From positions 38,347 through 102,346 of the forward strand of contig JASSUK010000004.1 in assembly GCA_031963045.1 (NCBI GenBank): a DNA stretch of 64,000 nt. The letters run 5' to 3'. The number at the start of each line of letters is the position of its first letter. The stretch's first letter is position 1. The translations under genes were made by a program, and so were the position numbers. Below the pieces are notes generated by a model that saw only the letters and a program-made list of their open reading frames with translations, was not told the origin of the DNA and did not search any database. Of the stretch, positions 34,233 to 43,153 are shown piece after piece. Origin of the DNA: JASSUD01 sp031963045. GTDB taxonomy: Bacteria; Pseudomonadota; Gammaproteobacteria; Burkholderiales; Burkholderiaceae.

Positions 34233-35351
34233 ATGCTATCTACCGCACTCCACCTATCGCTTCCTTTTTCGCTTATGCCTGAGTGGAAGGAAGACGAAAT
34301 GGGCTGGGCTACCTTAGCGCGCCCTATTGCGCATCGTAGCGCTCTAGAAACGCAAATTAATACCACACCTGCACTGCAGCACATCTTGCGGCGTGCTACA
34401 CAGCAAGCATGGGTATCTACACCGGCAGATTCCCGATCGTGTTTGCACGAGCATTGGCTCGCGCGGTGTTTTCAAGTTGAAGCTTCTAACGAAGCTCCTT
34501 TGGCACCTTATGCGTTATTGGCAGAGGGTAAAGAGCCAGGCGAGACGCTATGGGCTCATGTACAGCCCGTACATTTTCAGCTGGCGCGCACGCATTTAGT
34601 ACTTCATGGCTCTAATGGGTTGGACCTCACCGCAGAAGAAGCTTGCATATTGCTTGAAGAGGCACAAAAAGTAGCCGCTTTACATAACTTAACGCTCATC
34701 GCTCCTACTCCTCTTAGCTGGTATATCAGCGGCGATGCATTAGGTCCTGTCACAGGCAGCTCACCCTACCTGGCAGAAGGACAGAATATTGAACTGTGGC
34801 TGCCCTCCTCCGGAAAAGGGGTAAAAGGGCATGCGCGAGCTTGGATGCAATTTCAAAATGAAGTGCAGATGGTGTGGGCTACCCATGACATCAATATGCA
34901 ACGCGAAGCACGAGGTCAGCTACCCGTAAATGCAATTTGGCTGTGGGGCCAAGGCAGACTGCATACCCCTCCAACCTGTCCATTTAGCGCCGTGTTTTCA
35001 AATAAAAGCGTGACACAGGGTTTGGGATTAGCAGCGGGTTTACCTTTTGCTTCCGCTCCTGCCACCTTCTCTGAGTTCCATGCTTTACCTGCCCTTAACA
35101 GCAGTCATGCAGCACTGGTTGAGTTAGATAATTTTATACGCCCCGCTATACAGCATAATGCGTCAGCCTGGCATGCTGCGTTAACGCAACTTGAACACGA
35201 CTGGTTTGCGCCTGCATTAGCGGCACTTCAAAAAGGCATATTGCCTGCTCTGATGCTGACATTAACAGGCGAAACCAGCAGCATCACCTTGCGCCTTACT
35301 CGGGCAGATCTCTATAAAATCTGGCGCTGGCGCAGCCTTCCCCGCTTTTAA
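34233..35351 (+). CDS. Conserved protein of the Burkholderia recJ locus (COG4255-like), function unknown
   Basis: A soluble 372-residue protein with Trp-rich segments (WAHVQPVHFQLARTHLVLHG, QMVWATHDINMQREARGQLP, VNAIWLWGQGRLH). Homologues next to recJ in related bacteria carry names such as regulatory protein or phosphoglycerate mutase-like, but I see no metal-binding signature of phosphoglycerate mutase. The frame is open to 34170, where the first 21 codons come from the family B repeat, so I start at the ATG at 34233 (MLSTALHLSLPF). It precedes recJ by 56 bp. Confidence 0.75.
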   Translation: MLSTALHLSLPFSLMPEWKEDEMGWATLARPIAHRSALETQINTTPALQHILRRATQQAWVSTPADSRSCLHEHWLARCFQVEASNEAPLAPYALLAEGKEPGETLWAHVQPVHFQLARTHLVLHGSNGLDLTAEEACILLEEAQKVAALHNLTLIAPTPLSWYISGDALGPVTGSSPYLAEGQNIELWLPSSGKGVKGHARAWMQFQNEVQMVWATHDINMQREARGQLPVNAIWLWGQGRLHTPPTCPFSAVFSNKSVTQGLGLAAGLPFASAPATFSEFHALPALNSSHAALVELDNFIRPAIQHNASAWHAALTQLEHDWFAPALAALQKGILPALMLTLTGETSSITLRLTRADLYKIWRWRSLPRF

Positions 35352-35407
35352 GAAGCGGTTTAAGCACAAGCCTTTGCACGCCAACCACTAATTACCTTTC
35401 CCCCTCT

Positions 35408-37198
35408 ATGACTCGTATAGCTAGCCGCCCTTATTCCATTGTGGATGCTGAAGTGTTGCAGCGCCAAGGAATACACCCTGTTTTAGCCCGTTTATACGTG
35501 GCCAGAGGGGTCAAAACTGTCGAAGATACTCAATCGCTTCTGAAGCAGCTTTTGCCGCCCGATACGCTCAAAGGAATTGAGCAGGCGACCACCCTATTAG
35601 TTCACGCGTTGATGGCCGGCCAAAAAATAATCGTTGTTGCTGATTGTGATTGCGATGGTGCAACAGCTTGTGCCGTGGCTTTACGAGGGTTACGGAGTTT
35701 AAATAATGCATTGCAAGCACATCGGATAGCGCAAGCGCACCCCGGGGAAGTCAGCCCTCCTTCTACCATTGATTACCTCGTGCCCAATCGCTTTGAACAT
35801 GGCTATGGCTTAACGCCTGCTATTGTAGAACTGGCAGCAAAGCGCTCACCCGATCTCATTATTACCGTAGATAACGGCATAGCGAGTGTTGAAGGAGTCG
35901 ACGCAGCACGCGAACTGGGTATAGAAGTATTGGTCACTGACCACCACCTACCAGGCAGCGTACTTCCAAAAGCACAAGGTATTGTGAATCCGAACCAAGA
36001 AGGCTGCCCTTTTCCCAGTAAAAATCTGGCAGGGGTTGGCGTAATATTTTATGTGTTGCTGGCGCTGCGTGCACGGCTACGACAACTGGGTGCATTTGGA
36101 GAGCATGCCGAGCCACGTTTAGATACCTTGCTAGATTTAGTAGCGCTAGGAACCATTGCTGATTTGGTCAAGTTAGATGCCAACAACCGTATTCTGGTCA
36201 CGCAAGGTTTGGCTCGCATTCGCAAAGGAGGCATGCACGCGGGCATAGCAGCTTTATTTCGAGTGGCAGGTCGGCATGCGCCGCAGGCCAGTGCCTTCGA
36301 TTTGGGATTTGCATTGGGGCCGCGCCTTAATGCGGCAGGCCGTTTAGCAGATATGTCATTGGGTATTGAATGCCTGATCACCGATGACCCAGGCCGTGCA
36401 TGGGCCTTAGCGCAAACGCTAGACGAGATGAATAAAGAGCGCAGGGAAATCGAGGCGTCGATGCAAGAAGAAGCCATGGCTGAATTAGCGCAGATTGCTA
36501 TAGATGAAGCCGATGCAAAGCAGCGCTCGACGCTAGTGCTCTTTAATCCAAGCTGGCACCAAGGGGTAATTGGTATCGTGGCTTCGCGTTTGAAAGAGCG
36601 CTTCTTTCGCCCTTCCATTACCTTGGCACCTGCTGATGATACGCAAACGCTAGTGAAAGGCTCCGGACGCTCCATCCCCGGTTTTCATTTGCGCGATGCA
36701 CTGGATGAAGTGTCAAAACGCCACCCTGACTTGCTACTCACCTTTGGAGGGCATGCAATGGCGGCAGGCTTAACGCTGCAGGCCGAAAATATCCCGCGCT
36801 TTATTGAAGCATTTGAAGAAGTAGGCTGCGCGCAGCTTGGGCCGGATGCATTAAAGCGTATTCTTGAAACCGATGGAGAGCTTGAGCCCGCCTACTGCAC
36901 TGCCCATTTTGCGCAGCAAATCGAGGCCATGGTGTGGGGTCAAGGATTTGCAGCCCCTGTTTTTGCAGGCAACTTTACTGTCTTGTCGCAAAAACTACTG
37001 AAAGAAAAACACCTAAAACTACAATTGCGCGCGCATCAAGCCCCCGCTAACGCCCCTTTGTATAACGCCATTTGGTTTAACCATACCGAAGCCCTGCCCG
37101 CTTCTGCACATATTGCTTACCGGCCCGTATCCGATACATGGAATGGAAATCTACGGCTTCAATTTATTGTTGAGCATGCAGAGGAAAAACTGATATAG
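35408..37198 (+). CDS. recJ: Single-stranded-DNA-specific exonuclease RecJ
   Basis: RecJ degrades single-stranded DNA 5'-to-3' in recombination and mismatch repair. The DHH-family metal motifs are DCDCDG (near Asp79), DNGIA, DHH (178-180), DLVALGTIADLVKLD and GPRLNAAGR, with the DHHA1 segment GFHLRDALDEVSKRHPDLLL and GGHAMAAGL downstream. Length 596 is within the family range. It lies between the COG4255-like gene and prfB, matching Burkholderia order. Confidence 0.96.
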   Translation: MTRIASRPYSIVDAEVLQRQGIHPVLARLYVARGVKTVEDTQSLLKQLLPPDTLKGIEQATTLLVHALMAGQKIIVVADCDCDGATACAVALRGLRSLNNALQAHRIAQAHPGEVSPPSTIDYLVPNRFEHGYGLTPAIVELAAKRSPDLIITVDNGIASVEGVDAARELGIEVLVTDHHLPGSVLPKAQGIVNPNQEGCPFPSKNLAGVGVIFYVLLALRARLRQLGAFGEHAEPRLDTLLDLVALGTIADLVKLDANNRILVTQGLARIRKGGMHAGIAALFRVAGRHAPQASAFDLGFALGPRLNAAGRLADMSLGIECLITDDPGRAWALAQTLDEMNKERREIEASMQEEAMAELAQIAIDEADAKQRSTLVLFNPSWHQGVIGIVASRLKERFFRPSITLAPADDTQTLVKGSGRSIPGFHLRDALDEVSKRHPDLLLTFGGHAMAAGLTLQAENIPRFIEAFEEVGCAQLGPDALKRILETDGELEPAYCTAHFAQQIEAMVWGQGFAAPVFAGNFTVLSQKLLKEKHLKLQLRAHQAPANAPLYNAIWFNHTEALPASAHIAYRPVSDTWNGNLRLQFIVEHAEEKLI

Positions 37199-37204
37199 AA
37201 AATT

Positions 37205-37340
37205 CCACCAACCACATGAAAAGGCAAAGAACGGTAGGTTGGTGGTGAGGCACGAACCCCAGCATGCCAACCACCTACTTTTAATCTTTGCGCTCTGCCT
37301 ATCAACAACGCGCCGTTCTACAGCATGCGTAACATCAGTT
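37205..37340. repeat. Family B repeat, copy 6
   Basis: It carries caccaaccacatgaaaaggc, the cggtaggttggtggtgaggc block, a ttttaatctttgcgctctgc segment also found in copies 2 and 3, and the outer end tgcgtaacatcagtta. The left end is truncated, next to the recJ stop. Confidence 0.85.
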
Positions 37341-37357
37341 AGGATTTTGATTTTTCT

Positions 37358-37894
37358 CTATACCGCTTGCATAGGTAAAACAGGGCTTTCTTTTTTATGT
37401 TTATACATATGTAGCGCCTTAGCTGCAGCAGAGCGGATCATCTCATCGTTATTGTGCGAGAGATTATTTAGATCGAGTATGATTTTTTCCGATAGCTTTA
37501 ATTGCATTCCTAATAATTTAACTACCGTTTTATCTCCAAAAGTGGGAGCTAGGAGTCCAACCAACTCCTGAACCACTTGTTCCGGCAAATCTATCCATTT
37601 CAATTCATATAAGGCATTAATTGCTGCCCTTATAGCGATGGATTCTTTACTGCTCAGAAGCACAAAAAGAGCCTGCACTATTTTTTCTTGCATGGCTTTG
37701 GGTGGTAACTTTTGGAGTTTACCTAGCGCCTCAGCGGCCTTAGATTTAATTTTTTGCGATGGTTCTTGCAAAAGCGACAGCAGGTTTGAAACCACTTCTT
37801 CTGAAAGGTCTTCTGAAAGGTCTGCTCTTTTACCTAAGGTTTCGCCCAATATATAAATAATGCCAAGCTTGGTATTTTCATTTTCACTATTCAT
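37358..37894 (-). CDS. HEAT-repeat protein, C-terminal part (see partner at 37891-38289)
   Basis: Several HEAT-type helix pairs are visible (LSEEVVSNLLSLLQEPSQKI, then KSKAAEALGKLQKL; KESIAIRAAINALYEL). From the ATG at 37894 the start overlaps the previous stop by 4 bp (ATGA); a longer frame goes to 37924. The repeat register continues across the junction from the upstream ORF, so the two were probably one protein, or are made as a coupled or frameshifted pair. HEAT proteins are binding scaffolds; the partner is unknown. No hrpII-like box precedes the pair. Confidence 0.6.
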   Translation of the reverse strand: MNSENENTKLGIIYILGETLGKRADLSEDLSEEVVSNLLSLLQEPSQKIKSKAAEALGKLQKLPPKAMQEKIVQALFVLLSSKESIAIRAAINALYELKWIDLPEQVVQELVGLLAPTFGDKTVVKLLGMQLKLSEKIILDLNNLSHNNDEMIRSAAAKALHMYKHKKESPVLPMQAV

Positions 37895-38289
37895 TGTTCT
37901 GCAAAATTTTTTATAACATCCCAAATTGTTTTTTCAGGCAAAGAGGGAGTACTTAATGCTTTCGCTGCAATTTCAACCACGTTAAACGAGGGATCACGTA
38001 AAAGTGATATGAGATTGGGGAAAATATCTTCTGAAAGCTCCGACCCCATACTAAAAATTTCACCTAATACACGGGCGGCCAACATTCTGACATCTTCATT
38101 TTCGCGCTGCGAAAGCGCAATAGCACCTTCAATTTCAGATTGAGAGGGTTGCTTGCTTAAGAGCGCATTCAGCCCAGCTAATTGGACATGCGCATTTTGA
38201 TCTTGCAATTGACGAATCAAATCTCCACTGGGTACTGCTGTAGAGAGTGGCGTCGTGCTACGAGAAAAAGGTTTGATGGTTAAAGACAT
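37891..38289 (-). CDS. HEAT-repeat protein, N-terminal part
   Basis: A Ser/Thr/Pro-rich start (MSLTIKPFSRSTTPLSTAVP) is followed by two to three HEAT units (NAHVQLAGLNALLSK, ENEDVRMLAARVLGEIF, LSEDIFPNLISLLRDPSFNV). It stops at TGA just where a third repeat should finish. The minus-strand sequence before the stop contains A-AAT-TTT in frame (37903-37909), a possible -1 slippery heptamer leading exactly into the downstream frame. Alternatives are a one-base deletion or two ATGA-coupled genes. The leader resembles the disordered starts of effector candidates here. Confidence 0.6.
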   Translation of the reverse strand: MSLTIKPFSRSTTPLSTAVPSGDLIRQLQDQNAHVQLAGLNALLSKQPSQSEIEGAIALSQRENEDVRMLAARVLGEIFSMGSELSEDIFPNLISLLRDPSFNVVEIAAKALSTPSLPEKTIWDVIKNFAEQ

Positions 38290-38362
38290 GCTGCATCCTT
38301 TCTTATTTCAATATATCGCTGTCTTTTTACCTATTTTTACAGCGAAGCCCAGGCTACATCAC

Positions 38363-38509
38363 CTAGGGTGTGTCCTCAATTGCCCCAAATGGTTCATATT
38401 TTGGGGGAGCAGGAGCGCAGGGACCGGAACTGTACTTAAGTACAGTGAATACCTTGCACCGCACGACCTCAAAGATGGGCCCTTTTGGGTAATTGAGGGC
38501 ACACCCTAG
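38363..38509. repeat. Family A miniature inverted repeat, intact copy 3
   Basis: The ends ctagggtgtgtcctcaattg and aattgagggcacaccctag are inverted repeats flanked by TA on both sides. The centre contains the gtacttaagtac palindrome. With copy B at 38730 it fills most of the 700-bp gap before prfB; the remaining stretch 38510-38729 shows nothing I recognise. Confidence 0.9.
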
Positions 38510-38729
38510 TGAAACCGGGCAATATCCTGTTCAGACAGGGCAATTCAGGAACCTTTCGGCACATTCTGAATGTTAAACGGACAATCTACTCTTAGGCGCT
38601 CTATTTTTCAAGCACCTTTGCCCCTACTTAAAAACTACTTACACTCGTCTCTAGCATACAGACCGTAGTAGAGTTCAGCTACAATCTACGCTTTTACCTG
38701 CGCGCTTTCTTTGTGTATCTTTCTTATTT

Positions 38730-38933
38730 ACTGATGTTACGCAGGTATTCAAGAAGACAGTGCTCATCATGTTGGGGTTCGTGCCTCACCACCAACCTAC
38801 CGTCCTTTGCCTTTTATTGTGGTTGGTGGAGTTTGGTGAGTCCCTTTTACATAGCCATTTCGGTAGGTTGGCGGTGACGAAGGAACCCCAACACGCACAC
38901 CGCTGTCTTCTTGAATACCTACGTAACATCAGT
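38730..38933. repeat. Family B repeat, full-length copy 7
   Basis: The 204-bp element has matching ends actgatgttacgcaggtatt and aatacctacgtaacatcagt, and internal inverted blocks facing each other. The sequence TTA directly adjoins both ends, a possible 3-bp target duplication. It lies 57 bp before the prfB ATG. Confidence 0.9.
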
Positions 38934-38989
38934 TACTTACACTCAGACTGGTATTTTTGCGCATGTTTCACCCTTACATACCCCACCCC

Positions 38990-40094
38990 ATGGAAGCAGA
39001 ACGCCTCAACGCGCTTGATACCACCCTATCTGAACTTAAAAATCGCCTTACTGCTCTACGGGGGTATCTTTGACTACGGTCCTAAACAAACTCGTCTAAG
39101 TGAAATAGAGCAGGACCTAGCGAATCCAGAAGTATGGGCAGATATTGAACGTACACGCGCCCTCAATCAGGAAAAAAAGCAGCTTGAGCGCGTAGTGGAG
39201 CCACTCAACGCATTAGATAGCCAAATAAATGATGCTGCAGAGCTTTTTGAGCTAGCGCGTGATGAGGCCGACGAAGAGACGTTGAGTATGCTGGAAGCGG
39301 AGAATCCCGCTCTAGTCGCGCATGTAGCAGATATCGAATTCCGTCGGATGTTTAATAACCCAGCCGATCCATGCCCTTGCTTTATAGATATTCAAGCAGG
39401 TGCCGGGGGAACAGAAGCGTGCGACTGGGCAGCGATGCTATTGCGCCAATATTTGCGTTATAGCGAGCGTCGGGGGTTTAAGGCTGAGTTACTCGAAGAA
39501 TCTGAAGGGGATGTGGCTGGTATTAAAAGCGCTACGATCAAAATTTCAGGCGACTATGCTTATGGATATCTGCGTACTGAAACAGGCATCCATCGCCTAG
39601 TTCGCAAATCGCCTTTTGATTCATCCAATGGTCGGCATACGTCATTTGCTTCGGTCTTTGTCTATCCAGAAGTCGATGATTCCATTGAAATTGATATTAA
39701 CCCCGCAGATTTGCGTATAGATACCTATCGCGCATCGGGGGCAGGCGGCCAGCATATTAACAAAACCGACTCTGCAGTACGGATTACCCATTTACCTAGC
39801 AAAATCGTAGTGCAATGCCAAAGCGATCGCTCACAGCACCGCAACCGAGCCGAAGCCATGAAGATGCTTCAGTCGCGGCTGTATGAGTTTGAAATGCGTA
39901 AACGCCGGGCGGAGCAAGACAAGCTTGAATCTAGCAAATCAGACGTAGGTTGGGGACATCAGATTCGCTCTTATGTACTCGACCAAAGCCGCATCAAAGA
40001 TTTGCGCACGGGCGTAGAAGCCAGTAATACGCGCGCTGTGCTCGATGGTGATCTAGATATGTTTATACAGGCCAGTTTGACGCAGGGAGTGTAG
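38990..40094 (+). CDS. prfB: Peptide chain release factor 2, with programmed +1 frameshift
   Basis: RF2 releases peptides at UGA and UAA. Translation starts at the ATG at 38990 (MEAERLNALDTTLSELKNRL), meets an in-frame TGA at codon 28 (39071-39073), and must shift +1 to continue as DYGPKQTRLSEIEQDL. The GGQ catalytic motif is in RASGAGGQHINK. The reading frame shown as open from 38760 upstream of the frameshift site belongs to the repeat, not to RF2. It sits between recJ and lysS, the Burkholderia order. Confidence 0.95.
39058..39074 (+). promoter_or_regulatory. prfB programmed frameshift site
   Basis: A Shine-Dalgarno-like GGGGG, then TAT CTT TGA C, is the classic RF2 autoregulatory signal. 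At low RF2 the ribosome pauses at TGA and slips +1 on CTT. Confidence 0.95.
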
Positions 40095-40238
40095 GGTATG
40101 TCCTCAATTGCCCCAAAGGAGAACATATTTGGGGGAGCAGGAGCGCAGGGACCGGAGCTGTACTTTTTGTACAGTGAATACCTTGCACCGCGCGACCGCA
40201 AAGATGGGCCCTTTGGGGCAATTGAGGACACGCCCTAC
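40091..40238. repeat. Family A miniature inverted repeat, intact copy 4
   Basis: The ends gtagggtatgtcctcaattg and caattgaggacacgccctac are inverted repeats flanked by TA. The element begins inside the prfB stop codon TAG, so it supplies or overlaps the stop. Its centre reads gtactttttgtac instead of gtacttaagtac. Confidence 0.9.
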
Positions 40239-40306
40239 CCCCCGCTCAGGATCTAAATACAACCCCCCTTTTTTCTTTTTGACTGCTCTGCAACTCTTTA
40301 TATTTT

Positions 40307-41842
40307 ATGTCTACAACTGATTCCGCCTCCCCTACCCTTGCCTCTATTACGATAGATGACAATACCATCATTGCAGAGCGTCGTGAGAAGCTCACTGCAC
40401 TGCGCACTGCCGGGCCTGCTTACCCCAATGATTTTAAGCCCAGCCACCATGCAGGAACTTTGCAAAAAGACTACGCGCAGGCAGATAAAGCCTCATTAGA
40501 GGCTAGCGCAGTAGAAGTGTCGATTGCTGGGCGCATGATGCTTAAGCGTATTATGGGTAAAGCCAGTTTTGCTACAGTGCAAGATGCAAGCGGCTCCATA
40601 CAGTTTTTTATGACGCCTGCGGTATTGGATGAAGCGACTTATGAAGCTTTTAAAAAATGGGATATGGGCGACTGGATCGCGGCGCGAGGCGTGCTTTTTC
40701 GCACCGATCGTGGAGAGCTCTCTGTCCGATGCACAGAGCTGCGTTTATTAGCAAAAGCACTGCGCCCCTTGCCTGATAAATTCCATGGTCTAGCGGATCA
40801 AGAAACCCGTTATCGGCAGCGTTATGTAGATTTGATCGTCAACCCCACCGTACGTCAAACGTTTTTAGGGCGAGCTCAGCTCATCAGCACGATACGTAAT
40901 CTGATGTCAGAAGCGCGTTTTTTGGAAGTCGAAACGCCCATGCTGCACCCTATCCCAGGAGGGGCAGCCGCCAAACCATTTGTTACCCATCACCACGCAC
41001 TGGATCAAGCGATGTTTTTACGAATCGCTCCTGAGCTCTATTTAAAGCGCTTAATTGTCGGTGGCTTTGAGCGGGTATTTGAAATCAATCGTAATTTCCG
41101 CAATGAAGGCGTATCTACCCGGCACAACCCCGAATTCACCATGATGGAATTCTATGCCGCGTATACCGATTACAAATGGCTAATGGACTTTACAGAGCAT
41201 CTGATCCGAGAATGTGCAAAGCACATACTGGGTACAGCCTCTATTGAATACCAAGGCCGTACTTTAGATTTGGCACAACCCTTTCGCCGCTTTACGATCG
41301 CTCAAGCCATTCTTGCCTATAACCCGCACTACACCGAGGCCCAGCTAGCCGATATCGATTTTCTAAAAACGGAGCTGCATAAATGCGGGATGGCCAGTAC
41401 GCACCCTGCTTTCTTAAAGCCCAGCGTAGGCACGCTCCAATTGGCACTTTTTGAAGAAACAGCAGAATCCCAGCTGTGGGAGCCCACTTATATCGTGGAT
41501 TATCCGGTGGAAATTTCGCCTCTGGCACGCGAGTCAGACACGCAACCAGGCATTACCGAGCGCTTTGAGCTTTTTATTACTGGAAGGGAAATTGCGAACG
41601 GGTTTTCAGAGTTGAATGATCCTGAAGACCAAGCTATGCGCTTCAAGGCACAAGTTGATCTGAAAGAAGCAGGCGATGAAGAGGCCATGTACTATGATGC
41701 AGACTATATCCGCGCACTAGAATATGGCATGCCCCCCACAGGAGGCTGCGGAATTGGGATAGACCGTTTAGCTATGTTATTGACTGATAGCGCCAGTATT
41801 CGCGACGTTATTCTCTTCCCGCATTTACGCCGGGAAGATTAA
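40307..41842 (+). CDS. lysS: Lysyl-tRNA synthetase, class II
   Basis: LysS charges tRNA-Lys. It has an N-terminal OB-fold anticodon-binding domain (VSIAGRMMLKRIMGKASF) and the class II motifs: FLEVETPMLHPIPGGAAAKP (motif 1), FEINRNFRNEGVSTRHNPEF (motif 2) and GGCGIGIDRLAMLL (motif 3). Length 511 is typical. It follows prfB by 212 bp, most of which is a family A repeat. Confidence 0.97.
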   Translation: MSTTDSASPTLASITIDDNTIIAERREKLTALRTAGPAYPNDFKPSHHAGTLQKDYAQADKASLEASAVEVSIAGRMMLKRIMGKASFATVQDASGSIQFFMTPAVLDEATYEAFKKWDMGDWIAARGVLFRTDRGELSVRCTELRLLAKALRPLPDKFHGLADQETRYRQRYVDLIVNPTVRQTFLGRAQLISTIRNLMSEARFLEVETPMLHPIPGGAAAKPFVTHHHALDQAMFLRIAPELYLKRLIVGGFERVFEINRNFRNEGVSTRHNPEFTMMEFYAAYTDYKWLMDFTEHLIRECAKHILGTASIEYQGRTLDLAQPFRRFTIAQAILAYNPHYTEAQLADIDFLKTELHKCGMASTHPAFLKPSVGTLQLALFEETAESQLWEPTYIVDYPVEISPLARESDTQPGITERFELFITGREIANGFSELNDPEDQAMRFKAQVDLKEAGDEEAMYYDADYIRALEYGMPPTGGCGIGIDRLAMLLTDSASIRDVILFPHLRRED

Positions 41843-41858
41843 AAACGCCTATTAAGCT

Positions 41859-42120
41859 AGGTAGGTTGGGGGGATGTTGGAACCCCAACACGCAGGCCAC
41901 TACCCTTTTAAAACCTGCATACAAATCGCCAAAAGCAATAATTAAAAGTCCGTGGTCCGCATGTTGGGGTTCGTGCTTAACCCCACCTACCGTTCTTGCC
42001 TTTTCTTGTGGTTGGTAAAGTTTAATAGAGCCCTTTTACATGGGCATCTTGGTAGGTTGGGGTTAAGCACGAACCCAACATGCATACCACCGTCTTTTTG
42101 AATCCCTGCGTAACATCAGG
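41859..42120. repeat. Family B repeat, longer copy 8
   Basis: It contains ggtaggttgggggga, a second inner unit gcatgttggggttcgtgctt, and the outer end gaatccctgcgtaacatcag. The first part looks like another partial unit, so this is a composite of about 260 bp. It fills the gap between lysS and the transporter operon. Confidence 0.85.
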
Positions 42121-42177
42121 TAGTAATTTCAGTCTTATTTTTACCGGCATATCCTTCATAAGTTTTAGGTTCTTCCT

Positions 42178-43152
42178 ATGAAATTCTCCCTGCTCTCCCG
42201 CCTTAGTTACGCCTGGCTTTTTGGGGTTTTGCTATCTAGCGTGAGTCATGCTGCCCTCCAAAATACTGCTTCCACACACGAAGCACCACGCGCGCAAGTT
42301 ATTCATATCGCTGCCGCACAGCGTGTTTATGCAGATGTCATCGAGCAACTTGGCGGACCTTATGTGCAAGTCGCAACACTAGCTAGCCAGCCTAATCAAG
42401 ATCCACATATGCTGGCGATCACACCCAAGGTAGGGCGAGACCTCGCAGCAGCGCGCCTAGTGGTTTACAACGGGGCAGCCTATGATGCATGGCTCACACC
42501 CTTACTTGCAGCAAGCCATGCACCACATCGCGCAGAAATTGCCGTAGCCGCGCTCATTAACAAGCGTGCGGGAGATAATCCGCATATCTGGTATTTGCCT
42601 GAAGCATTACGTGCCCTTGCACGCGCTGTACATACTTTTTTATTAGAAACAGACCCTGCACATACCGAACAATACGATGCGCGTTTACAGCACTTTTTAG
42701 CTTCTTTAGAGCCTATTCAAGCCCAAATTGCCGTCTTACGCACACGCTATCAAGGCGTGCCTGTAACCGCTACGGAACCTGTTTTTGAGTATATGGCGCA
42801 AGCAATTGGCCTTCAAATACGCCAACAATCCTTCCAGCGCGCTGTGATGATGGAAGCCCAGCCTTCAGCGAGAGATGTTCTTTCTTTTCAAACTGACTTA
42901 CAACAGCAACGCGTGAAGCTTTTGATCTATAACACGCAAACTTCCGGCGATATGGCACGCCATATGCTTGCGCTCGCACGCGCATCGCACATTCCTGTAC
43001 TACTCATCACTGAAACGCTGCCTGAAGGGCAAACGTATCAAGCTTGGATCTTGAAGCAATTGCAAACACTCGATCAATGCTTAGCATTACCTAGCTCAGT
43101 ACCTGCCAAATCTGGCGCAACGGCACTGCAACCGCATGCCCCAAGTGAATGA
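42178..43152 (+). CDS. Zn/Mn ABC transporter substrate-binding protein
   Basis: A signal peptide is evident (WLFGVLLSSVSHAALQ). The mature protein follows the cluster A-I metal-binding family: QDPHMLAITPKVGRDLAAAR with a metal-site His, NPHIWYLPEALR with a second His, and a C-terminal lobe (VPVTATEPVFEYMAQAIGL). Zinc and manganese cannot be told apart by reading. The ATP-binding gene starts 1 bp after its stop. Confidence 0.88.
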   Translation: MKFSLLSRLSYAWLFGVLLSSVSHAALQNTASTHEAPRAQVIHIAAAQRVYADVIEQLGGPYVQVATLASQPNQDPHMLAITPKVGRDLAAARLVVYNGAAYDAWLTPLLAASHAPHRAEIAVAALINKRAGDNPHIWYLPEALRALARAVHTFLLETDPAHTEQYDARLQHFLASLEPIQAQIAVLRTRYQGVPVTATEPVFEYMAQAIGLQIRQQSFQRAVMMEAQPSARDVLSFQTDLQQQRVKLLIYNTQTSGDMARHMLALARASHIPVLLITETLPEGQTYQAWILKQLQTLDQCLALPSSVPAKSGATALQPHAPSE

Positions 43153-43153
43153 T

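Noticed and set aside
38290..38360. hrpII box upstream of the HEAT-repeat gene
   Set aside because: CGAA is present once, but the partner half-site is absent.
38255..38509. 84-codon ORF upstream of prfB
   Set aside because: It consists of family A repeat sequence.
38760..38989. N-terminal extension of the prfB reading frame
   Set aside because: The frame upstream of the frameshift site comes from a family B repeat; RF2 begins at 38990 in another frame and shifts.
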